Of a DNA stretch of 64,000 nucleotides, positions 8,986 through 17,539 are shown one piece after another. Both the position numbers and the translations under genes were made by a program. A model generated the notes under the pieces. That model ran no database searches. It was not told where the DNA came from and saw only the letters and a program-made list of their open reading frames with translations. The stretch covers positions 248,001 to 312,000 of the forward strand of contig NZ_CP048020.1 of assembly GCF_010365865.1 (NCBI RefSeq). Direction: 5' to 3'. Position 1 is the first letter of the stretch. Every line of letters starts with the position of its first letter. The DNA comes from Treponema vincentii (GTDB lineage: Bacteria > Spirochaetota > Spirochaetia > Treponematales > Treponemataceae).

Positions 8986-9790
8986 GGACAGGACGGGCGT
9001 TAAATACTACGGTGCGCGCTACCTTGACCCGAAGTATTCGAGGTGGTTGAGTGCGGATCCGGCGCTATCTTACTATGTTGATGGAAAATCAAATGGTTCA
9101 TCCGGTGGTATTTATAATCCAATAAATTTTAATTTTTATCATTATGCGGATAATAATCCGATTCGATATATTGATCCTACAGGTTTAGAAGAAGATGTTT
9201 CTGAGGCGGAAAGGCAATTAAAAGAACTGAGACAACTTGGAGAAGAAATGTTTTACAAAGGAACAATTAATGGAGTAAATTTGTATACAGAAAATTATGA
9301 AGATGGTTGCTATGCTCGAGCAACTGTTATTGCAGGAGAATTGGAAAAATTGGGTTTTGGAGTAACAGATTATTCTTATGTTACATCTCCTGTTATGCCG
9401 GGAGTTATAAAGGCAGAAAAAGCGGCAAAAAGAGATCCTTCAAAAGTTCCCGATAAAGATTCAGAAGATAATTCTAATCGCTATAGATTTCATGTAGCAG
9501 CTACAGTTATTATTGATGGAAAGAAATATGTAGTAGACCCGTATTATCATAAGTCGTGGTTATCAATATCGGAACAAGAAGATTGGTATTCTTGTCAATA
9601 TCCAAGGGGAACGTCTACACAACCCGCACATGATAAAAGTGGAAATCTGATTGGATCTCCGGCTATGACTTCGTGGAAAACACGAAGTAGTTATACAGGA
9701 ACATTATCTATAAATGAATATGTTCAGGGATGGTTAAAGAATTATGATTCTGTAAAAAGAGATAATGAAAAAAAACAAAAAGAACAATAA
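8972..9790 (+). CDS. Orphan Rhs tip 4 with protein-glutaminase-like (deamidase) toxin domain
   Basis: From ATG 8972 the protein reads MFSKGDRTG from the repeat, then Rhs core YYGARYLDPKYSRWLSADP and a divergent core end YADNNPIRYIDPTG. The tip (about 205 residues) has DGCYARA, then FHVAATVIIDGKKYVVDPYYH about 75 residues later. A Cys in (D)GCYARA followed by His-Val-Ala and Asp-Pro matches the Cys-His-Asp layout of bacterial protein-glutaminases and Gln-deamidase toxin domains as I know them. The predicted activity is deamidation of a target-cell protein. The immunity gene follows 21 bp after the stop. This is the best functional prediction among the tips, but it is unconfirmed. Confidence 0.75.
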   Translation: MFSKGDRTGVKYYGARYLDPKYSRWLSADPALSYYVDGKSNGSSGGIYNPINFNFYHYADNNPIRYIDPTGLEEDVSEAERQLKELRQLGEEMFYKGTINGVNLYTENYEDGCYARATVIAGELEKLGFGVTDYSYVTSPVMPGVIKAEKAAKRDPSKVPDKDSEDNSNRYRFHVAATVIIDGKKYVVDPYYHKSWLSISEQEDWYSCQYPRGTSTQPAHDKSGNLIGSPAMTSWKTRSSYTGTLSINEYVQGWLKNYDSVKRDNEKKQKEQ

Positions 9791-9811
9791 TCCATATATA
9801 TGGAGTGGCAA

Positions 9812-10336
9812 ATGAAAAGAAAATTTTTAATAATAGGATCATTTATGATTTTTCAGATAAAGGCTCGTTGCTTTTCAGGGATAGTTTTTTGGGAATATGA
9901 TAAAAAAGATACATATGATATAATAGTTTCAAAAAATTATAATGAATTAATTAAAGAAAAAGCATGTTCATTTTTTGTATCTTTTGATAAATGCTTGAAG
10001 TATGATAAAGAGGTATTGGAATTTTATTACTCAGATGAAGAAATAATGAATACGAAAATACAATTAAGAGATTATGATATTGGAAATGCATATTTTTCTG
10101 TTGTTGTTAATAATGAAGTTGTATTAACGGGATTAAACAGACTTGGCTACTTTGGTGAAAAAATGTTAAAAGAGGATAGTGAGAATGTAATATATGTATG
10201 TTGGATAGGAGTTAATATAAAGAGATTTAAATTAACAACAGATTATACAGCTGCATTTAACATGTGTTTTGATCAAGAAAAAGATTTAAAAAAAATTTGT
10301 ACCAAAAAAATAGATGATTACTTTCTTAAAGAATAA
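9812..10336 (+). CDS. Putative immunity protein for deamidase tip
   Basis: 174 residues from ATG 9812, chosen over 9800 because GGAG lies 6 bp upstream. A hydrophobic N-terminus (KFLIIGSFMIFQI) may be an uncleaved signal or anchor; no clear cleavage site. The remainder is acidic and lysine-rich with no recognised domain. It directly follows the tip, which is the basis for the call. Confidence 0.6.
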   Translation: MKRKFLIIGSFMIFQIKARCFSGIVFWEYDKKDTYDIIVSKNYNELIKEKACSFFVSFDKCLKYDKEVLEFYYSDEEIMNTKIQLRDYDIGNAYFSVVVNNEVVLTGLNRLGYFGEKMLKEDSENVIYVCWIGVNIKRFKLTTDYTAAFNMCFDQEKDLKKICTKKIDDYFLKE

Positions 10337-10492
10337 TAAAAGAGTAAAGATTAAACCTCATAATTTTTGTAAAATTGCTTAAATCACTGCTGTAAGCTCC
10401 TAATATCGAAATAGTATTTTACGATTTGCCATTAGCGCATTATAATAAAACAGTTTGAAAGAAATCTCTGCAAGATATTCCCATGAAATATT
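10337..10492 (+). other. Short intergenic stretch
   Basis: AT-rich sequence between an immunity gene and the next Rhs fragment. This junction lacks the usual hairpin block and the TTTTCAAAAGG end; no gene seen. Confidence 0.4.
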
Positions 10493-11241
10493 TTGCAGTT
10501 TTGCTCTTTGACAATTCAGCAGCGGCTCAGAATCATTGCGCTGGCGAACGACGAGGCGAAGAAGCACAACGAGAACTTGCCCGGCATGGGCGGGGTGTTT
10601 AATGTCGTGAACCTGCACCTGTACCACTACGCGGGCATCGGGCCGCGAAGCGATAGCGAGCTTCAAGCCAATAATCCGGTGAAGTATGAAGATCCTGATG
10701 GGAAGGAAGATGATATTGAAACTATTTATGCAAAATACATGGGTTTGGCTTTATCCAGTCAAAAAGCAGGTTCAATCGTAGTGGCCTCTAATCTACTACA
10801 TTTTTTAAGTGCGGAAGGAACTCCTGTCAATTTAGACTCTAATTGATTGCGCTCATTTGATGAAGTAAATACGGTTCAAAATACTTGTATTTCATATTAC
10901 GAAGCAGAATTTGAAAATATAGCGAATAGTATGAAAAATGGAGAAACAAGAACGGTGAACGAAGTTCCTTCTGATATTTTAGCACTGCTTCTGGGACATT
11001 TACAGTTACCGCTTTTTGTAATGTAAATATGAAGAAAAATAATGGAAAAACTATGGTAAGCGGCAGTATTTCATTTGGTTTTTGGGATTTATATGATTGG
11101 CATAATGAGTTTGGAGCTGTTATTATTTCTGGCAAAGGAGCTTATTGGAATTCTGAAGCCAATAAATTAGTCGAAAATGGTATGGCAGCATCTTTTGTGA
11201 TGCGTCAAAACTGGAGTATAAATTATGAAAAAGAATTTTAA
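10493..11241 (+). pseudogene. Broken Rhs tip 5 (nonsense plus frameshift)
   Basis: Rhs core enters at NDEAKKHNENLPGMGG (about 10550) and carries an 11-residue in-frame insertion, IGPRSDSELQA, between YHYAG and NNPVKYEDPDG. The tip starts EDDIETIYAKYMG and hits TGA at 10844-10846. Reading continues in the same frame to TAA 11024, and a shift near 10990-11000 joins it to the frame at 11029 (SGSISFGFWDLYDWHNEFG) ending at 11241. One nonsense codon and one indel therefore separate three parts of a single tip. No catalytic motif recognised. The end overlaps the next gene. Confidence 0.7.
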
Positions 11242-11548
11242 AATTATTATCGTAATGATTCAATTTTTAGTGTTTACTATGTTTAAATCTTTTGCTAATG
11301 AGTTACACTTATATATTCGTTTTACAAAAGTTGTATATAGCGAAAAAGAGCAGGCATTTATTAGGGAGTTTGACTATTCAGATGAATATAAGAAAAATAT
11401 GATAAATGTTCTTAAATATTTGGGATATGCGTATTTAGAGAAAAACGGAAATTTATATATAACAATTCAATTAGATTCAGATATTCAGTATTTGTGGAAT
11501 CTATGTAATACGGCAGAAGATCCTTCTTGGGTTGATAGATCTAAATGA
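11225..11548 (+). CDS. Putative immunity protein for tip 5, exported
   Basis: 107 residues with a signal peptide (IIIVMIQFLVFTMFKSFA, likely cleaved near residue 24-25) and a small mature domain. It overlaps the broken tip by 17 bp, the usual toxin-immunity coupling. It is intact although its toxin is not, as expected if immunity remains useful against siblings. No family recognised. Confidence 0.6.
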   Translation: MKKNFKIIIVMIQFLVFTMFKSFANELHLYIRFTKVVYSEKEQAFIREFDYSDEYKKNMINVLKYLGYAYLEKNGNLYITIQLDSDIQYLWNLCNTAEDPSWVDRSK

Positions 11549-11625
11549 TAGCGATGTTCCTTTCTTATATTGCTGATCTTATTCAAGATGCATTTAATCC
11601 ATAAGAGGAAAGGTAGAAAAATTAT

Positions 11626-12174
11626 ATGCGATCTAATAATTTAAAAGCAAAACTTTATATTTTGAGTGCATTTATATTATCTTTTATTTATGTAATGCTA
11701 TTTTTCTTTTTCCCTGATATAAAAATATTCATTACCAATAAAATATTAAAAGCAATGACTTTAATTTATTTAGGGCCATTAGTAGTTGGTATTTTTTATT
11801 ATGAGTTTAATTTCGAGAATATGGAATCTCAATTAGGCTATTTTTCAAAAGGTGTCCTTTTATGCTTATACGCTATTTTGACAATCTTTACTTATTTGCT
11901 TTTTATCTTATTAAAGCCAACATACGCAAATATTCTATATCCAAAGTTTAATTTTATATTTTCTGTTTATCATATATTATTTATGATAGTTGGATTACTA
12001 TTAATTTGTGTGTTGGGAAGTATATCGAAATTTCATTTTAGTTATGATTACTATATTTTTCAGGTTTTAATAGCAAAATTTGCTTTTACGTTGTCGATAT
12101 TGCCTTTATTTAAAGATATAAATTCATATCTTCATTTATTATTAATATTTATTAAAGATGCGAAAATTATATGA
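11626..12174 (+). CDS. Integral membrane protein, putative orphan immunity
   Basis: 182 residues with about five hydrophobic helices (near residues 9-29, 42-60, 75-98, 110-130, 143-160). AGAGGAAAGG lies upstream of ATG 11626. No toxin tip directly precedes it, so it could be an orphan immunity gene or a second gene of the previous cassette. No domain recognised. Confidence 0.5.
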   Translation: MRSNNLKAKLYILSAFILSFIYVMLFFFFPDIKIFITNKILKAMTLIYLGPLVVGIFYYEFNFENMESQLGYFSKGVLLCLYAILTIFTYLLFILLKPTYANILYPKFNFIFSVYHILFMIVGLLLICVLGSISKFHFSYDYYIFQVLIAKFAFTLSILPLFKDINSYLHLLLIFIKDAKII

Positions 12175-12243
12175 AAAAAAATAATAAGCGCTACAAGATC
12201 TCTTGCATCCCTAAAAAAACAAGAAAAATGATAAAGTTATAAA

Positions 12244-12630
12244 ATGAAAGAAAGTTTTGTTAAATTAACTAGTTTAGAGCAAAGTAAAATATTTATCGTC
12301 TCCTCTGGACAACGATTGAAGCAAAAACGGCACAGCAATCTTATTGGAAAGATGACTATTCTAATGTATGAGAACAATCAAAGTGTTTCAGGTGTGAGAA
12401 ACTACAAACTTGGAATTCATAGGATTGGGAATGCTATTACTCATAAAACTGGAAAGGATTTAGTATCAGAACTGGGCAAAGCTATTGTATATTATGTAAA
12501 GACAAATGGATTAAAATCTATTAGCAAAGATACAGTGTGGAGTATTTTGAAAGGAACAACACCTTCTGCACTTAACTTAGGCATTGAAATTTATAAAAAA
12601 GTAGAGAACATGATGCATGGAGAACAATAA
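12244..12630 (+). CDS. Toxin tip fragment fused to repeat-derived N-terminus
   Basis: 128 residues. SSGQRLKQKR near residue 20-30 is a translation of the repeat sequence found in every block (GGACAGCGATTGAAGC), so the real tip fragment starts after it, at about YENNQSVSGVRNYKLGIHR. The rest looks like the alpha-helical end of a tip (GKDLVSELGKAIVYYVKTNG). Rhs core is absent. Probably a cassette truncated by recombination inside the repeat; whether it is expressed is unknown. Confidence 0.5.
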   Translation: MKESFVKLTSLEQSKIFIVSSGQRLKQKRHSNLIGKMTILMYENNQSVSGVRNYKLGIHRIGNAITHKTGKDLVSELGKAIVYYVKTNGLKSISKDTVWSILKGTTPSALNLGIEIYKKVENMMHGEQ

Positions 12631-12632
12631 GA

Positions 12633-13010
12633 ATGAATGAACTATTTTTTACCACTCTAGTTTTAGCTTTTGCTAACACTATTATAATACGTCTGTTTTT
12701 ATTTGCGCTTAGCTCAAATGAATACAGTAAAAAAATTCGGAAACCGATAAAAAGGATGAATTCAAAATGGATACTAATACAAAGAATTACCGGTATTATT
12801 TATTGGAAAGATAAGAATATATTATTTAGAATTTCAATAATTGTCCTTATTTTATCTTATATTCTTATTTTATATGCTTTGATTATATTAATTCTTTCAA
12901 AGGTCAATAATTTAAGCAATACTAGGCTAATTCCAGTACTTCTAAGAATATTTTGTATAATTGCTTCTATTGATTTTGCGTTATTATGCACAGAATTATA
13001 TAGTAAATAG
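12633..13010 (+). CDS. Small membrane protein, putative immunity
   Basis: 125 residues with about three predicted membrane helices (residues 5-27, 68-90, 100-120) and a basic cytoplasmic loop (SKKIRKPIKRMNSK). It starts 2 bp after the preceding tip fragment, with GGAG upstream. Position suggests immunity. No domain recognised. Confidence 0.55.
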   Translation: MNELFFTTLVLAFANTIIIRLFLFALSSNEYSKKIRKPIKRMNSKWILIQRITGIIYWKDKNILFRISIIVLILSYILILYALIILILSKVNNLSNTRLIPVLLRIFCIIASIDFALLCTELYSK

Positions 13011-13059
13011 ATGAATTTTAAACTTAATGCAACAGGTGATTATGTTTTAGTGGAAGTAA

Positions 13060-13500
13060 AAACCGTCTATCAGGTATTAAGTGATAGTTCATGAGATTAT
13101 AAAGAGCTTGTTATAAGAATTTATTCTTTCTTCTCACAGGACGAGTTACGGCCGTATGTGAGGAATAAATAGGAATGGGGACGGTTGTACTTCGGACAGC
13201 GATAGGAAGCGGAAAAACGAAGCCTTTTGAAAAGAGGCGGAGTAGATACAAGGAGACAGCCGAAAATAAAGCGGAGGCACGGTAAAAATGTACATCCTTG
13301 TAGATTTTTACCTACGTGTTTGCAGAGCAAACACGCTACTGACGTGAACCACCGCCGTCCGTGACGGTTCTGATACGGTGAGGATTTTCAGAAGCAACTT
13401 TTTGGCCAAAGCCAAAACTTGCAAGTTTAAGCGGCAATGCCGCTTAAACATTGGCATGGATGCCGCTGGTTTAAACAGAAGCGATGTTTCGGTTGGATAA
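13060..13500 (+). repeat. Composite hairpin repeat block 5
   Basis: CTATCAGGTATTAAGTGATAG hairpin (about 13066-13086) and boundary hairpin (about 13133-13164), then a shortened block in which the usual middle is deleted. Triple-hairpin module 13281-13368. A partial inverted module at 13395-13465 contains GTTTAAGCGGC-AAT-GCCGCTTAAAC (13425-13449), whose stem is not seen in other copies. The block breaks off near 13495 and the following 100 bp are unassigned. Confidence 0.75.
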
Positions 13501-13632
13501 AAGCAAAGGTGATTTCTATCGGATTCATAAATTTTATAAATTCTTATCCTTTTTTATAATATATGTTTGTGGTTTATGGGGTGTATTGGTTATGATAATA
13601 CTTGTTTTAATTTATTGCTGAGGTATACCGAC

Positions 13633-14064
13633 ATGATTATGACTCCTATAGGCTGTTTAGAAATTAAAATTGATGATATTCCTTATTTGTATGAATATCT
13701 CCCTCTTCCTACTCAGTTTGGTAATTTTTCTGTTTTACAGCGTTATCAAATTATTATTCCCATCCAAAAAAGAAGGAGGGCTTTAGTTATATTACATTAT
13801 CAATGCGATGATGTATCGGAAGGTATTAATTCAGGAGAAAATTTATATGCAATTAGTTTTACTAAGAATAATTTAGATATTGAAATCGGGATGGAAGGTG
13901 ATGTAGAAGGAATAAATTACTTAAAAATAAAGAATGGGTGTTGCTTAGTTATTTCTTCTGCATGTCAGCAATCTCATTTAAAGATAAATATTGCATGGAA
14001 ATATAAGGAAGATGATTTTGATGTATCTGTATGGTTTGCTGTAGATCCGACTATAAATACATAA
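13633..14064 (+). CDS. Putative orphan immunity protein (cytoplasmic)
   Basis: 143 residues from ATG 13633, with GAGG about 8 bp upstream; the longer frame from 13567 lacks a ribosome site. No signal or membrane helix. Acidic with several hydrophobic strands (LDIEIGMEGDVEGINYL, DFDVSVWFAVDP). No toxin tip precedes it, so it would be an orphan immunity gene; that is inference from its place between two repeat blocks. Confidence 0.5.
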   Translation: MIMTPIGCLEIKIDDIPYLYEYLPLPTQFGNFSVLQRYQIIIPIQKRRRALVILHYQCDDVSEGINSGENLYAISFTKNNLDIEIGMEGDVEGINYLKIKNGCCLVISSACQQSHLKINIAWKYKEDDFDVSVWFAVDPTINT

Positions 14065-14077
14065 AATCTACACTTTC

Positions 14078-14165
14078 TTCCCCACAGAACGAGTTACGGC
14101 TGGGTGCGAGGAGCAAACGGAAATAGGAAAGGGGGTATTCAAGACAGCGATTGAAGCAGTAATAA
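14078..14165 (+). repeat. Truncated composite repeat block 6
   Basis: Only the left part survives: the boundary hairpin (TTCCCCACAGAACGAG...) and the ACAGCGATTGAAGC segment, then sequence switches into a toxin tip. The same internal breakpoint region is used in block 8 and in the fused frame at 12244. Confidence 0.65.
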
Positions 14166-14168
14166 ATA

Positions 14169-14648
14169 AATAATAAACTTTCAAGTATCTATTACGATGA
14201 TCCTGCAAAAAGGACAGGGGGTGAGATAAAAAGTCCATATACAAGAGAAACCTCGAGGGCAATTAAACTGGAACAACACCCGGTATTAGCACTTGGAGCA
14301 GCTTTACCAAGAGGTAATTATTCAGAGAGTGATTATTCTGATCCAAATCAAATGAAAGGACATGCAATAGAAAAAACAGGTACAGTTTTAGGTGCCTTGG
14401 GCCTTATTGATACTGTGGCAAAGAATCTGTCTAATGGATATTTGGGAGATGTTACCTTAAACTTAAAAAAAACAGGAAGAAATATAACTTCTTGGAATAT
14501 TACTTTGACAACAATAAATCCATTAACCAGCAAAACAACTGGACGACAAGTTTTATCTAGAAAGGATGCATTGAAGTATTTAAATGAAAATAAGGAGATA
14601 TTAAAAAATGATCCAGCATATAAAGAATTATGGGGTCTGTTTAATTAA
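14169..14648 (+). pseudogene. Toxin tip fragment joined inside the repeat
   Basis: The frame is open from about 14169, just after the repeat segment, without Rhs core and without an early start (first ATG 14352). It reads YYDDPAKRTGGEIKSPYT ... EQHPVLALGAALPRGNYSES ... and ends KNDPAYKELWGLFN. The continuous sense from the repeat junction shows that it is the distal part of a tip. The end overlaps the following lipoprotein gene by 41 bp. Toxin type not recognised. It may be translated only from 14352. Confidence 0.55.
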
Positions 14649-15246
14649 TATTTTTGTTGTTATCATTATTTCTATGTTATTTAGTTGCTCGTTTAAAGAA
14701 ACTAAGCAAGTTAATCTTTATGATTATAGGATCGATGATAAAAGCATATCTATTACTTTAGGGTTCAAATTACAAGGTAGAATATATCAACGAAAAATAA
14801 GCTCAAATACTAAGAATATAAAACTAAATATGGGTAGTGAACTCTTTAGAATTGAACATGATTCTAAGTTTTGTACAAAGGTTATTTCAAATATCAATAG
14901 TATTGATATTTATATTTTCCCGAATGAAGTCGTTAAGGATAATAATGGTTTCTACTTATTAAATGAAGTTAAGAATGTATATGCATATTTTATTGAATAT
15001 TATGATGAAAATACTGGAAAGAATTATTATATTTTCTCAAAAGATAACAGTGTTGAAAAGCAATCAAAAATTAATTATACAACAAATTATTTAGATGAAT
15101 TGCAAGAACTGCGAGACAAGGATATTGCATACTATAATGAAGACGTGCAGGTTTTAGCTTATCCTTATGCTGGATATGTAGTTAGAGGCAGAGATGGAAC
15201 GTTACTGTTATTATCAACATTGTGGGATAATAATTCAATAAATTAG
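14608..15246 (+). CDS. Putative immunity lipoprotein
   Basis: 212 residues with a signal peptide and lipobox MLFSC (Cys at about residue 27). AAGGAG lies about 11 bp before ATG 14608, inside the end of the preceding tip fragment. The mature region is beta-rich and tyrosine-rich. Immunity inferred from overlap with the tip. Confidence 0.6.
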   Translation: MIQHIKNYGVCLINIFVVIIISMLFSCSFKETKQVNLYDYRIDDKSISITLGFKLQGRIYQRKISSNTKNIKLNMGSELFRIEHDSKFCTKVISNINSIDIYIFPNEVVKDNNGFYLLNEVKNVYAYFIEYYDENTGKNYYIFSKDNSVEKQSKINYTTNYLDELQELRDKDIAYYNEDVQVLAYPYAGYVVRGRDGTLLLLSTLWDNNSIN

Positions 15247-15352
15247 TTATTGATATGATAAAAAATATTCCTTCCAACAGATATGGAAGAACAAGCTTTT
15301 GGAAATTGAATTTGTATTATGAAAATGTGACTGGCTCAGAGGTGTTTGAATG
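15247..15352 (+). pseudogene. Tip tail remnant before the next immunity gene
   Basis: About 28 codons read NRYGRTSFWKLNLYYENVTG and end at a TGA that overlaps the next ATG (ATGA). The coupling pattern matches intact toxin-immunity pairs in this island, so I read it as the last piece of a deleted tip. Too short for a family call. Confidence 0.4.
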
Positions 15353-16048
15353 ATAAAAAACACTTTTTTTACTTTCATATTATTTTATCCGATTTTTGTA
15401 TATGGTCAGAATTATATGGATTTTTATGATGTACAAGAATGTCCTTATACATTGGTAAGAATTAAGGGAACTGGATGGCTTGAACATAAATACTTGGAAA
15501 AAGAAGACTTTACGGAATGTTATATTTCCGAATTTGAAAATTTAGAGGGTATAGAAAGTATAAGGTACTATCCTTGTCAAAATTTTATTGATACTAAAGG
15601 GAAAAAACATGGAAAAATTGAGCTTTGTAATCAAGAATTTTATTTTAATGGATGGGATATCTTTCTTGAAAGACAAATTTTTTACTTGATACAGTATAAT
15701 GAAAAAGCTTATTTGGTATTAGTTGGTGATGTAGCGGCGTATGATGCATATAAATATTTTATTTTTGACATAACAGATTTAAAGAGAATACAGTTTTATG
15801 AGTTGGAAAATGGATTTTATAATAAAAAAATTGATTCCACAATATTTGGTATATTTAGAGGCCAATTATGTTTTTTTGCAGCACAACGTGTTTACCAATG
15901 GAATGGAGATTATTTTCTGTGTCCTTATATTATTAAAGATGGTAAATTGAGAGAATTTATTGATAGTGATGGAACAGAATTTCGCGTATATTTCTCATAT
16001 ATTACAAAACCGTATTTTGAATTTAAAATAGTAAGATGTACTTTTTAA
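15350..16048 (+). CDS. Putative immunity protein, exported
   Basis: 232 residues with a signal peptide (TFFTFILFYPIFVYG, cleavage likely near residue 19) and a long beta-rich mature domain with many Tyr and Phe. AGAGG lies 7 bp upstream of ATG 15350. Coupled to a tip tail by ATGA. No domain recognised. Confidence 0.55.
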   Translation: MIKNTFFTFILFYPIFVYGQNYMDFYDVQECPYTLVRIKGTGWLEHKYLEKEDFTECYISEFENLEGIESIRYYPCQNFIDTKGKKHGKIELCNQEFYFNGWDIFLERQIFYLIQYNEKAYLVLVGDVAAYDAYKYFIFDITDLKRIQFYELENGFYNKKIDSTIFGIFRGQLCFFAAQRVYQWNGDYFLCPYIIKDGKLREFIDSDGTEFRVYFSYITKPYFEFKIVRCTF

Positions 16049-16129
16049 TGAAAAATTTACTAGGGAGTATGGAAAATGTAAATAACTGCTAAAGGGGGAG
16101 TAGGTATTGTGGTGTGAATAAAATTTCAT

Positions 16130-16376
16130 CCACTCTCTTCCCACAGAATAAGTTACGGCCGTATGTGAGGAGCTATATCAAATCTGTACGTCCTTGTACA
16201 GATTTGATATCATGTTTTGCTGATGACAAAATATGATACTGCTTAGAACCACCGACATCCGTGTCGGTACTGAGAAAAAAACACCGCGGGAACAAAGCCG
16301 CAGCGACAAAAAGATTGGAGTGGTATGGTGCAGCGGAGCCGACAGGCGTAGCTTCGAAGCAAGCGCGGTGCTGTTT
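16130..16376 (+). repeat. Composite hairpin repeat block 7, truncated at GGTGCTG
   Basis: Boundary hairpin at about 16139-16170, triple-hairpin module 16175-16268, then the palindromic 35-40 bp insert at about 16322-16362. The block stops at GGTGCTG where the fourth hairpin should begin and switches into a copy of the cassette 2 tip, which contains GGTGCTG at the matching place. Confidence 0.8.
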
Positions 16377-16750
16377 CTGCGTCAAAAATTATTGCATCAA
16401 ATGTTGCAAAAACAGTCGCTATAAATACAGTTTCTGGTGCAGTTGATGCTGGATTAAAAGATGTTGCTTCAAAAGCGATTAAAGGTAAAAAACAATCAAT
16501 TTCTGAAACATTACAGACTATGGGAAAAGGTGCCGCTTATGCATTTGTGGCTAGTGAACTTACACAAGCTGCTATTGGAAGTTGTTCAACAAGTACGAGT
16601 AGGGTTCCCAATTTATTAACAGGGACTGTTGAAGATTTTGAAATTCAACAACCGAAATGGGCTGGAGCTACTGGTGTGGTTGGAGAATCTGTAATTCCTA
16701 CTGCTATAGATATGTATCATTCATTTAACCAAAAGTCAGAGTTGAGGTAG
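16376..16750 (+). pseudogene. Duplicate of the second half of the cassette 2 toxin tip
   Basis: Nearly the same as the end of the tip at 4515-4894 (shared SKIIASNVAKTVAINTV and FEIQQPKWAG) with a few substitutions. The frame is open from the repeat junction; the first ATG is 16520. It lacks the Rhs core and the first half of the tip, so it cannot make a full toxin. It is followed by its own copy of the small membrane immunity gene. Confidence 0.75.
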
Positions 16751-16753
16751 ATT

Positions 16754-16948
16754 ATGCGTCCTGTTCGTAAATTTTTTATCACATTGCTGATTTACTTTGG
16801 TTCTGCATTTTTGACTATTGCAGTAGCTTTTTTTATTAATAGTTGTTTCCCATGGCTTGATAAATATGATATTGTTTTAACAATCGAATTTAGTATTATT
16901 TGGAGTATTTTTGTTTCTATATTTATGATACTTGTTAAGATGGATTGA
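16754..16948 (+). CDS. Second copy of two-helix membrane immunity protein
   Basis: 64 residues, differing from the gene at 4898 at only a few positions (for example FLTIAVAFFINSCFPW against FLTLVVGLFINSFFPW). Two predicted membrane helices. Spacing to the tip stop and about 70 bp of downstream sequence are the same as for the first copy, so the duplicated unit runs from within the tip to the next boundary hairpin. Confidence 0.65.
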   Translation: MRPVRKFFITLLIYFGSAFLTIAVAFFINSCFPWLDKYDIVLTIEFSIIWSIFVSIFMILVKMD

Positions 16949-17014
16949 TTATTTTGCGTGAAATAGATCGTAAAAAGATGAAGCATACAATGCGATGTCT
17001 AAAAAACGCTCTCT

Positions 17015-17245
17015 TTCCCACAGAACGAGTTACGGCCGTATGTGAGAATCCATATCACGCCTGTACGTTCTTGTACAGATTTGATATCATGTTTTCCTGA
17101 TACCAAAATGTGATACTGTTTAAAACCATCGCCATCCGTGGCGGTACTGAAAGAAAAAATATTTTTTTAAGGTGAAAACAAAATTTCATTTTTATTTACA
17201 GCGTAACTATCCTCTCCCCCCCGGACAGCGATTGAAGCGGAAATC
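17015..17245 (+). repeat. Composite hairpin repeat block 8, truncated
   Basis: Boundary hairpin about 17019-17048 and a decayed triple-hairpin module at 17052-17145; hairpin 1 has three mismatches (ATATCACGCC against GATTTGATAT). The AAAACAAAATTT segment and the GGACAGCGATTGAAGC segment follow, then the sequence enters a toxin tip. Confidence 0.75.
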
Positions 17246-17523
17246 CTTTCCTGCTTCTACGACTAGAGAAAGCAATAATAAATCGGGTGTTGCTAAAAGA
17301 GAAGCGTATGAAGCTCTTTCAGAATTATATGCAAAAGCTGTTGTTGTTCAGCCAGGGCTATCTCGATGTAAAGATTTTAGAGCTGCAATAATTAGAATGA
17401 GTGAAGCGGTTAAGGATACAAAGGGTATATCATATATCAGGCGGTGGCACAGTTATGCGTGATGAATTTAAATATTCAGGAAAAAGCTATAGAATTGATT
17501 TAGAAAATTTGCGTGGTATAAAC
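17246..17523 (+). pseudogene. Toxin tip remnant fused to repeat, frameshifted
   Basis: The frame from 17172 begins in repeat (GQRLKRKS) and becomes tip-like at STTRESNNKSGVAKREAYEA, ending at TGA 17460. From about 17430 another frame carries the more convincing end, SGGGTVMRDEFKYSGKSYRI and RGINLVE, stopping at 17523 just before the immunity gene. I infer one indel between about 17415 and 17445. No Rhs core; toxin type unknown. Confidence 0.55.
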
Positions 17524-17539
17524 CTTGTGGAATAATTTT

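Noticed and set aside
10844-10846. UGA in Rhs tip 5 as selenocysteine
   Set aside because: No SECIS-like hairpin follows and a frameshift lies downstream, so decay is the simpler reading.
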